In this document: positions 16,517-25,533 of the stretch, piece after piece | How positions within the stretch are numbered: position 1 is the first letter of the stretch | Layout: each line of letters opens with the position of its first letter | Source of the DNA: Hyphomonas atlantica corrig. | Lineage (GTDB): Bacteria > Pseudomonadota > Alphaproteobacteria > Caulobacterales > Hyphomonadaceae | NCBI RefSeq assembly: GCF_000682715.1 | Contig: NZ_AWFH01000001.1 | Span: forward strand, 372,001-436,000 | Direction: 5' to 3' | DNA: 64,000 nucleotides | Program-made: the position numbers and the translations under genes | Notes under the pieces: model-generated | The model's database searches: none | The model's input: the letters and a program-made list of their open reading frames with translations, nothing else | Told to the model about the DNA's origin: nothing

Positions 16517-18352
16517 TCAGCTGGCCAGAAGTCCTTCCCCACCCATCACCGGATCGTGCTCCGCCACGAGGTGACCAGGGCTGACTTCAACGAGTTTCGG
16601 CTTGTACTGGTCCGCATCTGCATCATCGACCAGCTTCGATTTCATGAACCGCAGCGCTGCCCGGCTATCCAGCGGGCTGGGCAAGTCGCCCGTCAGGCGC
16701 AGGCGCTCGCGAGTGCGCTCACCCGTCGGATCGGCGTTTGGTACCGCCGCGATCAGGGCCTTCGTATAGGGATGGCGCGCTTCATTATAGATCGCGTCGC
16801 GGCCTGCGAGCTCCACCACGCGGCCCAGGTAAAGCACCATAACGCGGTGGCTGATCTGCCGAACGACTGCGAGATCGTGGCTGATGAAGATCATCGCGAG
16901 GCCGAATTCCTTCTGAAGCTCGATCAGAAGATCAACGACTTGCGCCTGGACCGAGACATCCAACGCAGAGACAGCTTCATCGCAGATCACCAGTTTTGGC
17001 TGCAGGATCATGGCGCGGGCGATGCCCACACGCTGGTTCTGCCCGCCCGACAATTCGTGCGGGTAACGGTTGATCAGGTTCGGGTCGAGACCAACGCGTG
17101 GCAGGATTTCGCGAACCTTTGCCTCGCGCTCGGCCCGCGTCAGGCGTGGCTGGTGCACCTGAAGCGGTTCCGCGATGGAGGCTCCGATGGACATGCGCGG
17201 ATCCAGACTGGCCAGCGGATCCTGAAAGACGATCTGCAAATCATCGCGAAGGGCGTTCATTTCCTTGCGCCCGGCCTTCGAGATGTCCCGGCCAAGCCAT
17301 GCAACCGTGCCATCAGTCGGCGGGATCAAATTCAACACACCGCGCGCAAGGGTGGATTTGCCGCAACCGGACTCGCCGACAACGCCGAGGGTTTCGCCGG
17401 GCTTCAGGTCAAAGGAGACGCCGTCCACGGCCTTGAGCGGTTTGGTCTTCCCGAACAGGCCACCTTTGACCGAAATCGGGAAGTGAATTTTCATGTCCTC
17501 TACTTTGAGGACCGGCTCTGTGCCTGGCGCCGGAGCATCTGACAGGACAGGACGACCGGGACGATCCGGCTCATCAATTCTCGGCACGGCATTGAGCAGC
17601 ATTTTCGTGTAGTCGGCCTGCGGGCGGTAGAAGATATCGTCGACGCTCCCCTGCTCCACGATCTCGCCATGACGCATAACGATCACCCGGTCACACATGC
17701 GCGCGACGACGCCCATATTGTGCGTGATCAGGGCGATGCCGGTACCGGTCTCACGCTTCAACTCGTCCATCAGCTCAAGCACCTGCGCCTGAACCGTTAC
17801 ATCCAACGCCGTGGTCGGCTCGTCCGCCAGCAGGAGTTCCGGATTGCAGAGCATGGCGATGGCGATCATCACACGCTGGCGCATGCCGCCTGACAGTTCG
17901 TGAGGAAACTGGTTCATCCGGCGAGCCGCTTCCGGAATGCGCACATTCTCAAGCCACTCGACGCAGAGGCGGTCTGCCGCTTCACCCTTCAGTCCCTTGT
18001 GAAGGGCCAGCACTTCGCGCATCTGCGCGCCCACTGTCATATGGGGCGTCAGGCTGGTCAGCGGATCCTGAAAGATCATCGACATGCGCGCGCCGCGAAT
18101 GTCGCGTAGCGTCGCGTCCGGTGCGTCCAGCATGTTGATGCCGTCAAATTCGATCCGCCCAGAGGCGGTTCCGTTGCCCGCGAGCAAGCCGAGCGCAGAG
18201 AGGGCCGACTGGCTCTTGCCCGAACCGCTTTCGCCGACAATGCCCAGGCATTCGCCCTTGGCGACATCGAAACTGATACCCTTGACCGCTTCGACCACAC
18301 CGTCCGGCGTATCGAAGGAAACCCGTAGATCTTTGACAGAAAGAATAGCCAT
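16517..18352 (-). CDS. peptide/nickel-type ABC transporter, two fused ATPase domains
   Basis: A 611-residue protein with two complete nucleotide-binding domains (DppD-like then DppF-like). Domain 1 (about 1-265) has Walker A 'GESGSGKSQ', signature 'LSGGMRQRV' and Walker B 'LLLADEP'. Domain 2 (about 285-590) has 'GESGCGKST', '[10 protein letters not shown]' and 'LVICDEA'. Each is followed by an oligopeptide C-terminal segment ('[19 protein letters not shown]', '[16 protein letters not shown]'). It would energise import of oligopeptides, microcins or glutathione (YejF/GsiA type), but no permease or binding protein is adjacent. The ATG at 18352 is chosen by homology to the family N-terminus. Confidence 0.9.
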   Translation of the reverse strand: MAILSVKDLRVSFDTPDGVVEAVKGISFDVAKGECLGIVGESGSGKSQSALSALGLLAGNGTASGRIEFDGINMLDAPDATLRDIRGARMSMIFQDPLTSLTPHMTVGAQMREVLALHKGLKGEAADRLCVEWLENVRIPEAARRMNQFPHELSGGMRQRVMIAIAMLCNPELLLADEPTTALDVTVQAQVLELMDELKRETGTGIALITHNMGVVARMCDRVIVMRHGEIVEQGSVDDIFYRPQADYTKMLLNAVPRIDEPDRPGRPVLSDAPAPGTEPVLKVEDMKIHFPISVKGGLFGKTKPLKAVDGVSFDLKPGETLGVVGESGCGKSTLARGVLNLIPPTDGTVAWLGRDISKAGRKEMNALRDDLQIVFQDPLASLDPRMSIGASIAEPLQVHQPRLTRAEREAKVREILPRVGLDPNLINRYPHELSGGQNQRVGIARAMILQPKLVICDEAVSALDVSVQAQVVDLLIELQKEFGLAMIFISHDLAVVRQISHRVMVLYLGRVVELAGRDAIYNEARHPYTKALIAAVPNADPTGERTRERLRLTGDLPSPLDSRAALRFMKSKLVDDADADQYKPKLVEVSPGHLVAEHDPVMGGEGLLAS

Positions 18353-18408
18353 GATCGCAATCTGTATACGGGACGGCGAAGGGCGCAACGACCGCTCTGC
18401 AAAAAGCC

Positions 18409-18444
18409 AAAAAAAGGCCGCGCTCATCGGGAAAGAACGCGGCC
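18409..18444 (-). terminator. Rho-independent terminator of the ompW-like gene
   Basis: GGCCGCG (18416-18422) pairs with CGCGGCC (18438-18444); on the minus strand the stem is followed by a run of seven T. Confidence 0.88.
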
Positions 18445-18502
18445 AAGGAGGAGAAAGCGAGGGCGGGATTCAATGGGAAACCCCGCCTTCGGCAATCGGG
18501 TC

Positions 18503-19183
18503 TCAGAACTTGTATCCGAGCCCCAGTCCCACCACGAGTGGATTGATGTCCACGTCAGCATCCACTGTTGCGCCAAGCGCCGTGGTGAAATCGACAGTCA
18601 CGTCCGGATTGATCCAGATCTTCTTGATGTCCGCATTGATGGCCCAGCCGCCTGGCTCTCCATCGAGGTCATAATCAACCCCGGCCTGGAGGGCGAGGCC
18701 GACGCTGGTATCGTAGTCGATACCGTCCGCGACCGGGCCTTCATCTTCGTTGAAGAAGAAAGTCGCATTGATGCCCGCGCCCACATAGGGCTTCCACTGG
18801 CTGTCATTCACGAAATGATATTGAAGTGTCAGCGTCGGCGGCAGCAGCGTAACATCGCCCAGATCAATCGTGGCATTGTCGAGCGCGCCTGGCACCGTGA
18901 CGCCCGTGGCCTTCACATCATGTGGGGTCACGCCGAGGATCAGTTCCGCTGCGATGTTCTTCGTGAAGAAGTAAGTGATGTCGAGTTCAGGCACGTACTG
19001 GTCCGAAATGTCGACATCGCCAGCCAGGCGCGTTCCGGCAACCGACAGGTCTCCGGACTCGTCCGGGAGAACGCCGATCACACGTCCGCGCACCATCCAC
19101 GGGTTTTCGTCTGCCGATGCGACAGGCGCTGTTCCAAGCCAGGTCGCCCCGGCAACCAGAGAGGCAAGGAGAAGCTGTTTCAT
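18503..19183 (-). CDS. ompW: OmpW family outer membrane protein
   Basis: A 226-residue protein with a Sec signal peptide (cleavage near ASA/DE, residue 24). The mature part shows alternating amphipathic strands, 'MVRGRVIGVLPDE' at the start, 'VPELDITYFFTKNIAAELIL' in the middle, and the terminal strand ending in Phe ('LVVGLGLGYKF'), the Bam recognition signal. OmpW proteins are eight-stranded barrels with a hydrophobic channel for small hydrophobic molecules. Its own terminator indicates a single-gene unit. Confidence 0.9.
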   Translation of the reverse strand: MKQLLLASLVAGATWLGTAPVASADENPWMVRGRVIGVLPDESGDLSVAGTRLAGDVDISDQYVPELDITYFFTKNIAAELILGVTPHDVKATGVTVPGALDNATIDLGDVTLLPPTLTLQYHFVNDSQWKPYVGAGINATFFFNEDEGPVADGIDYDTSVGLALQAGVDYDLDGEPGGWAINADIKKIWINPDVTVDFTTALGATVDADVDINPLVVGLGLGYKF

Positions 19184-19494
19184 GGTCTTTCACTCCAATT
19201 TTGGCGCACCAATCTGCGCCGGATGACCGCCACCTACGCCCATGTTTTCATGGGAGTAATTGCCCGTTTTGACGCGCGGGGCCGTGTCGCGCGACATGGC
19301 ATCGCGAATAAGTAATCTCCCCGATTGCGAGCGCTTCGACCGGTTGCGATTCTGGGAATGTGCGCGCTCAGGCTCTGGGCTCGCCTCTGCCCAGTTTGCA
19401 ACAGGAAGATGGTTCTCCCACGGTCAGGCTTGAACTTCGCACTGCCGCTAGGGCACATGGGCGTTGAGGAAACATTCGAGCGAGGAACCACGGC
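19184..19494. other. intergenic region between ompW and the alcohol dehydrogenase gene
   Basis: No gene is seen in these 311 bp. They hold the divergent control regions of ompW and the dehydrogenase. Two structures stand out: a CCCATG-TTTT-CATGGG inverted repeat at 19239-19254 in the ompW leader, and the perfect palindrome TGTCGCGCGACA at 19285-19296. The palindrome is two head-to-head copies of the hexamer repeated in the array downstream of the dehydrogenase. A GAGG-type ribosome binding site precedes the ATG at 19495. Confidence 0.55.
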
Positions 19495-20625
19495 ATGCCC
19501 GTCATCAATTATCTCACAACCTGTATCTTTGACTCCGGCGCACTGAAGCAACTGGCCGGTACAGCCAAGAAGCTGGGCATGTCTCGCCCCTTCATCGTCA
19601 CGGATCCGGGCATCAAGGCGGCAGGTATCCTGGCAAAGGTGGAAGACGCGCTAGGCGTTGCACCGGCGGGCGTATTCTCTGAAACGGTTCCCAACCCGAC
19701 TGAAAAGCAAACCAAGGAAGCTGCCGCGGCCTACAAGGCATGCGGCGCGGATGGCCTGATCGCGCTGGGCGGTGGCTCTTCTATGGACCATGCCAAGGGC
19801 ATTGGCCTTCTGGTCAGCCATGACGAGCCGCTGGAAACCTATGCGGCGATCACGGGCGGCGCGAAGAAGATCGGCAAGATCCCGCCCCTGATCGCCATTC
19901 CGACCACCTCCGGCACTGGCTCTGAAGTGTCCGTCGGCATGGTCATCGTTCTGGAGAATGGGCGCAAGGAAACGATCGTTTCGCCAAACCTGATCCCGGC
20001 AACAGCAATCTGTGACCCGGATTTGACCTTGGGCCTGCCAGCAGGACTTACCGCCGCAACGGGCATGGATGCTGTCACGCATTGTATCGAATCCGTGCTC
20101 TCCCCTTCCGTGAACCCGCCTGCCGAAGGCATCGCCTATGAAGGCGTGTTCCGCTCGGTCGGGAATGGCTGGCTGAAAAAGGCCGTGCAGGACGGCTCTG
20201 ATGCAGATGCCCGCTGGCACATGATGATGGCCAGTTATGAGGGCGCACTGGCCTTTGTGAAGGGTCTGGGCGGCGTCCACGCCCTGTCACATGCTGCGGG
20301 CCGCCTGCATGAAAAGAAACTGCACCACGGCACGCTGAATGCGATCTTCCTGCCGCATATCCTGCGCTTCCACGAAGGCACGGCGGATGAGAAATACGCC
20401 CGCCTGCGCCAGGCCATGGGCCTGAAACCGGGCGCGGATCTGGGCGATGCGATTGCAGAGCTGAACGCAGATATCGGCATTCCGGCAACGCTTTCCGCAA
20501 TCGGCCTCAGTGCAGACGATGCGCCGGGCGTTGTGGAATACGCGCTGAAGGATCTGGCGCATTTCGGCAATCCGAAGCCGATGAGCGCTGACGATTACGC
20601 GAAAGTGTACGAAGCCGCCCTGTAG
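19495..20625 (+). CDS. iron-containing alcohol dehydrogenase
   Basis: A 376-residue group III (Fe-dependent) NAD(P)-linked alcohol dehydrogenase. Visible: 'GADGLIALGGGSSMDHAKG' (nucleotide site), 'ATGMDAVTHCIES' (metal Asp and His), 'GVHALSHAAG' and 'HHGTLNAIFLPHILRF' (further metal His residues). It interconverts an alcohol and an aldehyde in the cytoplasm; the substrate is not evident. It is single-gene, and its stop lies eight bases before the TGTCGC array. Confidence 0.92.
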   Translation: MPVINYLTTCIFDSGALKQLAGTAKKLGMSRPFIVTDPGIKAAGILAKVEDALGVAPAGVFSETVPNPTEKQTKEAAAAYKACGADGLIALGGGSSMDHAKGIGLLVSHDEPLETYAAITGGAKKIGKIPPLIAIPTTSGTGSEVSVGMVIVLENGRKETIVSPNLIPATAICDPDLTLGLPAGLTAATGMDAVTHCIESVLSPSVNPPAEGIAYEGVFRSVGNGWLKKAVQDGSDADARWHMMMASYEGALAFVKGLGGVHALSHAAGRLHEKKLHHGTLNAIFLPHILRFHEGTADEKYARLRQAMGLKPGADLGDAIAELNADIGIPATLSAIGLSADDAPGVVEYALKDLAHFGNPKPMSADDYAKVYEAAL

Positions 20626-20630
20626 ACGTT

Positions 20631-20739
20631 TGTCGTCGCCCGTCGCGGCTTGTTGCGATCTGTCGCCCAGTGTCGCCACAAGTCGCAACATGTCGCCAAT
20701 TGTTTTGCCGGAGGTCGCCAGCGCGTTGCGCCGTGTCGC
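20631..20739 (+). repeat. helically phased array of TGTCGC-like units (array A)
   Basis: Hexamers related to TGTCGC start at 20631, 20641, 20651, 20661, 20671, 20681, 20691, 20701, 20713, 20724 and 20734. Four are exact TGTCGC, three more differ only at the first base (CGTCGC, AGTCGC, GGTCGC), and the rest are weaker (TGTCGT, TGTTGC, CGTTGC, TGTTTT). All have the same orientation and steps of 10-12 bp, so they lie on one face of the helix. The array fills the gap between the alcohol dehydrogenase stop and the membrane-protein gene at 20792. It has no coding potential and no hairpin structure. Confidence 0.8.
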
Positions 20740-20791
20740 CTCCGGTAAGCTTTCTCTAGGCTGATGCGCGAATCCGGCGCATAATTGCGAC

Positions 20792-21208
20792 ATGCTTCAA
20801 GGTCTCTCCACCACTGCCACCCATCTCGGCCTGCTCTTCGGAGCGATGGCCATCGGCGCCTCATGGGTCGCCGCCATCGCATCGCCGAATTGCAGTTTTG
20901 ACAAACTGGATGGTTCGCGCGCGGATCGGCATGTGCGGGAATTGCTGCTGCAGACCTCAACGCCCATCGCCGGCATGATGTTGGCATCGGGGGCATTCTA
21001 TCTGCTGGCCACCAGTTGGGCGGCCGCGATCACGGCATTGCTGGCGGCGTTCGGATTCTTTTCAAATCGCTGGATGCTGGCACCGGGCAAGAAAGCCAAA
21101 GGCGTTCGCACGAGCCGCAAAGACCAGCGCGCAGTGTCGGTCAGCTTTTCACTTATGTTCGCTTTGGTGGCGATTGTTTCCGCCGTCCTCGGCATGGTGC
21201 GCATCTAG
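20792..21208 (+). CDS. small four-helix membrane protein
   Basis: A 138-residue protein with four predicted membrane segments (about residues 8-30, 58-76, 77-92 and 113-136) and a basic loop before the last ('KKAKGVRTSRKDQR'). It resembles generic DUF1772-like or unnamed small inner-membrane proteins; I cannot assign a family. The ATG overlaps a GCGACA, and the start is 52 bp beyond the end of array A, which may control it. Confidence 0.65.
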   Translation: MLQGLSTTATHLGLLFGAMAIGASWVAAIASPNCSFDKLDGSRADRHVRELLLQTSTPIAGMMLASGAFYLLATSWAAAITALLAAFGFFSNRWMLAPGKKAKGVRTSRKDQRAVSVSFSLMFALVAIVSAVLGMVRI

Positions 21209-21213
21209 GCGGA

Positions 21214-21597
21214 TCAGGCGAACACCAGCCAGAGACAGCCCATTTCGTGAAGTTTGCGGAAGTCATCGACGGACTTCTTTGCCGCTTTGCGCGCAATCTC
21301 GCCAGCCGCCTTGCGATTGACCGCCAACATCATGGTGCAGATGGCGATGCCCGGCAGGAAAGCCCACCAGACCAGGGCGAGAGAGGCCAGCACACCGGCC
21401 AGACATATAAAGTAGGCCACGGCATCCAGAATGCGGAAACGGGCATGCATGTAGCGCCCGAAATCGTTCAGCAATTCCGGCTGCTTGTGCAGGATCTCGG
21501 CGTCGATCGCGAACCGTTGGCCCGGCGACTGTTCATAGATCAGCGCCCGCGTCATGCGGCCACCACGATGAGGGTTTGGCTGGCATTTGAGGAACAT
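21214..21597 (-). CDS. hypothetical membrane protein
   Basis: A 127-residue protein with two adjacent hydrophobic segments (about residues 60-95) and a soluble N-terminus containing 'MTRALIYEQSPGQRFAIDAEIL'. I chose ATG 21597 because TGGAG lies eight bases upstream; ATG 21555 is an alternative, and a longer frame to 21747 reads through the promoter region of phaZ. No family recognised. It ends five bases from the convergent membrane-protein gene. Confidence 0.6.
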   Translation of the reverse strand: MFLKCQPNPHRGGRMTRALIYEQSPGQRFAIDAEILHKQPELLNDFGRYMHARFRILDAVAYFICLAGVLASLALVWWAFLPGIAICTMMLAVNRKAAGEIARKAAKKSVDDFRKLHEMGCLWLVFA

Positions 21598-21794
21598 CGC
21601 AATCACTCCACTGCCAGGAGAAAATACGTCCGGCGACTTAAACATACCCTGTCCGGTCTTGGTAAATTTGCGTGAAATTTGCGGACTAACCCGATCGGGC
21701 CCGTTTGGGGGAGGACACACCCGTCTGGCGAATCCGTTTGCCCTCACTCCGTTTGAGACCTATGCTGCACCGCAACATGGAAGATGTGTGACAA

Positions 21795-23087
21795 ATGCTC
21801 TACTCGCTTGTTGAAATGAACCGCGCTGCGATGGCGCCAGTTCGCATCGCCGCCCGGGCCAGCCGCGCCGCGCTCAGCTCTCCGCTGAACCCATTTGGAC
21901 ATACCGAATATGGGCGCTCCCTGTCCGCAATGGCGGACGTGTTCGAAAGCGCCACACGGTATTATGGCAAGCCGGAATGGCGCATCGACAGCGTGAGCGT
22001 GAACAGCGCGCCGGTGGGCGTTACGCCGACCGTCGCCTGGCGTTCGCCGTGGTGCAACATGGTTCATTTCCGCAAGGATCCTGAGGCGCTGGCCGCTGCG
22101 CGCAATGCCGACAAGCTGGGCCCGCAGCCGCGCCTTCTGATCGCGGCCCCCCTGTCTGGACACTATGCCACCCTGCTGCGCGGAACCGTTGAGGCCTTCC
22201 TGCCGACGCATGATGTCTACATTACCGATTGGCAGGATGCCCGCATGGCGCCGGTTTGGCTCGGCCGGTTCGATCTGGACGATTACATCGACCATATCCG
22301 CAACATGCTGACCTTCCTTGGCGCGGGCGCCCATGTGCTGGGCGTGTGCCAACCGGGCCCGCCCGTGCTGGCCGCGATTGCCATGATGGCCGAAGATGAT
22401 GATCCGGCCCGTCCGGCCTCAATGACCTTCATGGGCTCTCCCATCGACACCCGCCTCAGCCCGACCGTTCCGAACGTTCTGGCAGAGGAAAAGCCGCTGT
22501 CATGGTTTGAAGAGAACATGATCCATACCGTGCCGGGCCCCTATCCCGGCATGTTTCGGCGCGTCTATCCGGGCTTCGTCCAGCTTGCCTCGTTCATGAA
22601 CATGAACTGGTCGCGCCACGTCGATGCGCACTGGAACTTCTTCAACCATCTGGTCGAAGGCGATGGGGACAATGTCGGCAAGCACCGGGAATTCTATGAT
22701 GAATACCTGTCCGTCCTCGACCTGACCGAAGAATTCTATCTGCAGACCATCGTGCGCGTTTTCCAGGAGCACCAGCTGGCGCGGGGCGTTTATCGCTATC
22801 GCGGCACACATGTCGTGAAACCGGAGCTGATCCGCGATGTGGCGCTGATGACGGTAGAGGGTGAAAAGGACGACATCTCAGGCATCGGCCAGACACAGGC
22901 CGCTCATGATATCTGCTCCGGCCTGCCGGAAGATATGCAGACGGACTATGTCCAGCCCGGCGTAGGCCATTATGGCGTGTTCAATGGCAAACGCTTCCGC
23001 ACGGAAATCGCGCCGCGCGTGACGGAGTTCACCAAGCGCTTCACCATGCGCGCCGCCGACGAGGCAGCCGCCGAAAAGCTCGCCTGA
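21795..23087 (+). CDS. phaZ: intracellular polyhydroxyalkanoate depolymerase
   Basis: A 430-residue alpha/beta hydrolase of the PhaZ1 type. The nucleophile elbow is a cysteine ('VLGVCQPGPPVLAA'), characteristic of intracellular PHB depolymerases. Other signatures are 'LIAAPLSGHYATLLRGTVEA', 'DVYITDWQDARMAP' and the C-terminal catalytic His segment 'VQPGVGHYGVFNGKRF'. It mobilises stored polyhydroxybutyrate granules to hydroxyacids. GGAAG upstream of ATG 21795 supports the start. No PHA synthase is in this window. Confidence 0.93.
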   Translation: MLYSLVEMNRAAMAPVRIAARASRAALSSPLNPFGHTEYGRSLSAMADVFESATRYYGKPEWRIDSVSVNSAPVGVTPTVAWRSPWCNMVHFRKDPEALAAARNADKLGPQPRLLIAAPLSGHYATLLRGTVEAFLPTHDVYITDWQDARMAPVWLGRFDLDDYIDHIRNMLTFLGAGAHVLGVCQPGPPVLAAIAMMAEDDDPARPASMTFMGSPIDTRLSPTVPNVLAEEKPLSWFEENMIHTVPGPYPGMFRRVYPGFVQLASFMNMNWSRHVDAHWNFFNHLVEGDGDNVGKHREFYDEYLSVLDLTEEFYLQTIVRVFQEHQLARGVYRYRGTHVVKPELIRDVALMTVEGEKDDISGIGQTQAAHDICSGLPEDMQTDYVQPGVGHYGVFNGKRFRTEIAPRVTEFTKRFTMRAADEAAAEKLA

Positions 23088-23100
23088 TCACGCGTTGATG

Positions 23101-23706
23101 TTACTCAGGCGTCGGTAGAATTCGCGAAATGTCGCGGCAAAGATCGCGCGCCTCACTCAGAACGGTGATTGGCATCGGATCGGGCGCTTCCAGATAGGTG
23201 CTCAGCTGCGAGACCGCCTGGGCTTCGGCCTGTTCGCGCGGCAGTTCTGTTTCAGACACTTTCAGGGTCCGGCTGCTCGTGCAGGATTGCTGTTCAAGGA
23301 TGGCTTTCGGGGTCGCATTCTGTTGCGGCGTGCGCAGGCGCACTGATGCCGGCAGGTCAGGCCCATCCGGCACGGCCACCCAAAGGGCGTTGATGTCTTC
23401 CCGATCCGTCGGATCTCGAAAGCGGATCGCGTAGATCAGCCCCTTGTCCAGATGCCGCACCGAATACTCGGCAAACCCGGCATCACTCAACCCGCCGAGC
23501 CACGAGGCGATCATGGCATTACGCGCCTGCTTGGCTTCCGCACCACGCCAGGCGGCGGCTTCTGAATAAACCTGTTCCTGCGCAAGCCCCTCATCATCGG
23601 CGCGGGGGACAAAGGCGGACGCGTATTCAGCATAGCCGATCCAGCCCGCCAGCGCAGATGCCAGCAGGGCCGATCCGAAATGTCTGATCCAGTCGCGTGA
23701 AGCCAT
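23101..23706 (-). CDS. hypothetical membrane-anchored protein
   Basis: A 201-residue protein with one N-terminal hydrophobic segment (about residues 8-30) and a soluble, probably periplasmic part containing three cysteines. ATG 23706 is preferred; the frame extends to 23790 but would overlap the HupE gene. No family is recognised. It is downstream of hupE on the same strand with a 40-bp gap, so it may belong to the metal-transport unit. Confidence 0.55.
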   Translation of the reverse strand: MASRDWIRHFGSALLASALAGWIGYAEYASAFVPRADDEGLAQEQVYSEAAAWRGAEAKQARNAMIASWLGGLSDAGFAEYSVRHLDKGLIYAIRFRDPTDREDINALWVAVPDGPDLPASVRLRTPQQNATPKAILEQQSCTSSRTLKVSETELPREQAEAQAVSQLSTYLEAPDPMPITVLSEARDLCRDISRILPTPE

Positions 23707-23746
23707 AAGGGCGCAGTCCAGTTCAACTGGAGCGCACTTTGACAGG

Positions 23747-24556
23747 CTAAGGGTTAAGGAATGCCCGCTCGATCGCCCACCAGAGCCCAATTACTCCGAT
23801 GAATGCCGAAACCGGCCATACCAGAACCGGCCGATAAAGGTTTGGCCGACCCGCTTGCCTCAGGACGCTCCTGATCAGGATCGCAAATGCAAGCGCCATG
23901 CCGATCACGGCCAACTGGCCAATTTCGACACCAATGTTGAAGCCAATCAGCGCGGGCCAGAAGATGTCAGCCGGCAGGCCGAGATCGCCGAACGCGCCGG
24001 CGAACCCCATTCCGTGGATCAGACCGAAGCCAAAGACCAGCGCCGGTCGCCAGGCGCTCGGCTCCCTGAACAGGATGTTCTCCAGCGCGGCCCAGGCGAT
24101 GGTGAAGGCAATCAAGGGCTCCACAATGCTGCCAGGCGGGGCAATCAGGCCCGCCGCCGTCAGGCCCAGCGTCGCCGTATGCGCGAGGGTAAAGGCCGAG
24201 ACCTGCCAGAGAAGGGGCCCGATCCGCCGCGTTGAAAAGAACAGCGCCAACACAAACAGGATATGATCCACGCCCATCGGCAGGATGTGTTCAAACCCGA
24301 TGCGGATGTAGAAGATTCCGGTTTCCAGTGGCGTCCGGTCCAGCGAAATCTCTCCGCCGGGGATGCCGCCCTCAAAGCTGCGGACGCGCCCGGCCCGATC
24401 CAGCGCCTGCAACTCGCGGCAAAGGGCCGGGTCCATGCCGCCATCCGGCAGGCACAACTCATCCTCGGGATGGGCGATGGCCGATTGGGACATCAGGGTC
24501 GCCGCCAGGCATGCCACAAGGCAGCACAGGATGAAGGCGAGGAACCGGCCCCGCAT
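23747..24556 (-). CDS. HupE/UreJ family membrane protein
   Basis: A 269-residue protein with a signal peptide (residues 1-28), a periplasmic segment (29-85) and about six membrane helices. The HupE signatures are 'EHILPMGVDHILFVLALF', 'FTLAHTATLGL' and 'GFGLIHGMGFAGAF', with His and Asp inside helices as in metal permeases. HupE/UreJ proteins transport nickel or cobalt. Here the start overlaps the stop of the ZIP gene (TGATG), so the two are co-translated, which suggests a role in zinc or related metal handling. Confidence 0.87.
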   Translation of the reverse strand: MRGRFLAFILCCLVACLAATLMSQSAIAHPEDELCLPDGGMDPALCRELQALDRAGRVRSFEGGIPGGEISLDRTPLETGIFYIRIGFEHILPMGVDHILFVLALFFSTRRIGPLLWQVSAFTLAHTATLGLTAAGLIAPPGSIVEPLIAFTIAWAALENILFREPSAWRPALVFGFGLIHGMGFAGAFGDLGLPADIFWPALIGFNIGVEIGQLAVIGMALAFAILIRSVLRQAGRPNLYRPVLVWPVSAFIGVIGLWWAIERAFLNP

Positions 24557-25377
24557 CAGATCTCGTCCGGCAGGGGCCGTGGCGCTTCCATGATGATAGG
24601 GCCGTGATCATGGTCATGGTCGTGTCCCGATCCGTGATCGTGATGATCATGAACCGGAAGCATCGAGATAATGAGCGCGGTCAGGACGCCCAGCGACAGG
24701 GCGACCAGGCTGCGCACGGGGGGCTCTTCCTTGAGGGGCGCCATCAGGGGCCCTGTCGCCACATAGAGCAGCAGGCCAGCCGACGCAGCAAACAGCGCGC
24801 CAATCGCCTCCGGCCCGAGGAAGTACATGAAAGGTGATGACAGGATCACCCCCAGAGGGGTCGTGGCCGACGCAGCGAGAAAGGCGAACAGGAAGGATTG
24901 CCGGTTCGTGAAATTATGGCGGCGCAGGATGGCAAAGGCGATCACGCCTTCCGGAAACTCGTGCAGGATGAGCGATACAGCCGCGTAAACGCCCGCCGAA
25001 AAGCTGGCGGCAAAGGTGACCGAGTAAATGACGCCATCAATCAAGGAATGGATGGCGATAGCCAGAACCGGCGTGACGGCGGCGATGCGGCCCCCACCCG
25101 CACCTTCGGGAAAGAATGTGCTGAGCGTGTAGTTCAGGATCAGGCCGCCAAGAAAGCCGGCCAGCATGAAGTAAGGTGCCCGGGGGCTTGCCGCGAAGGC
25201 TTCCGGGGCGATGTGCAACAGGGTGAGCGTGACAAGCATGCCGGCGGCAGCGAGGCCGATGACGGCTGAAAACCGCGCGCTCCAATCCCCGCGCATGGCG
25301 ACAGCGATCAGCCCGATGGTCGTGACAAACGCCGCGATCAAGCCAAAAAACAGGGGGGCTTGCATGGATTCAAACAT
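24556..25377 (-). CDS. ZIP family metal transporter
   Basis: A 273-residue inner-membrane protein with about eight hydrophobic segments. Helix IV-V carries 'HSLIDGVIYSVTFA' and 'LILHEFPEGVIAFAIL', the ZIP metal path. A His-rich cytosolic tail follows the seventh segment ('HDHHDHGSGHDHDHDHG'). It imports Zn2+ or other divalent metals. It is the first gene of a unit with hupE and divergent from zrgA across 156 bp holding a Zur-like site. Confidence 0.9.
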   Translation of the reverse strand: MFESMQAPLFFGLIAAFVTTIGLIAVAMRGDWSARFSAVIGLAAAGMLVTLTLLHIAPEAFAASPRAPYFMLAGFLGGLILNYTLSTFFPEGAGGGRIAAVTPVLAIAIHSLIDGVIYSVTFAASFSAGVYAAVSLILHEFPEGVIAFAILRRHNFTNRQSFLFAFLAASATTPLGVILSSPFMYFLGPEAIGALFAASAGLLLYVATGPLMAPLKEEPPVRSLVALSLGVLTALIISMLPVHDHHDHGSGHDHDHDHGPIIMEAPRPLPDEI

Positions 25378-25412
25378 GGAAAGCGGTCGGCTCGTCCGGT
25401 AACAGTCAGGTA

Positions 25413-25469
25413 CGGTTTAAAAACCGCATCCTGCGGCCTTGCGAAGACGTGTTATATGGTACCATTATC
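25413..25469. promoter_or_regulatory. divergent metal-locus control region with Zur-like site
   Basis: Between the ZIP gene and zrgA, GTTATATGGTACCATTATC (25451-25469) is an imperfect palindrome centred on GGTACC that resembles Zur boxes of proteobacteria (GTTATA...half sites). A second symmetric element, CGGTTT-AA-AAACCG, lies at 25413-25426. Gene content supports zinc control; the site itself is only a moderate match. Confidence 0.4.
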
Positions 25470-25533
25470 CCGCTTGCGAGCAGATTTTCCTGTTTTTACT
25501 GAATATCCCGATTGGGGTGAACGGAGCGACGAT

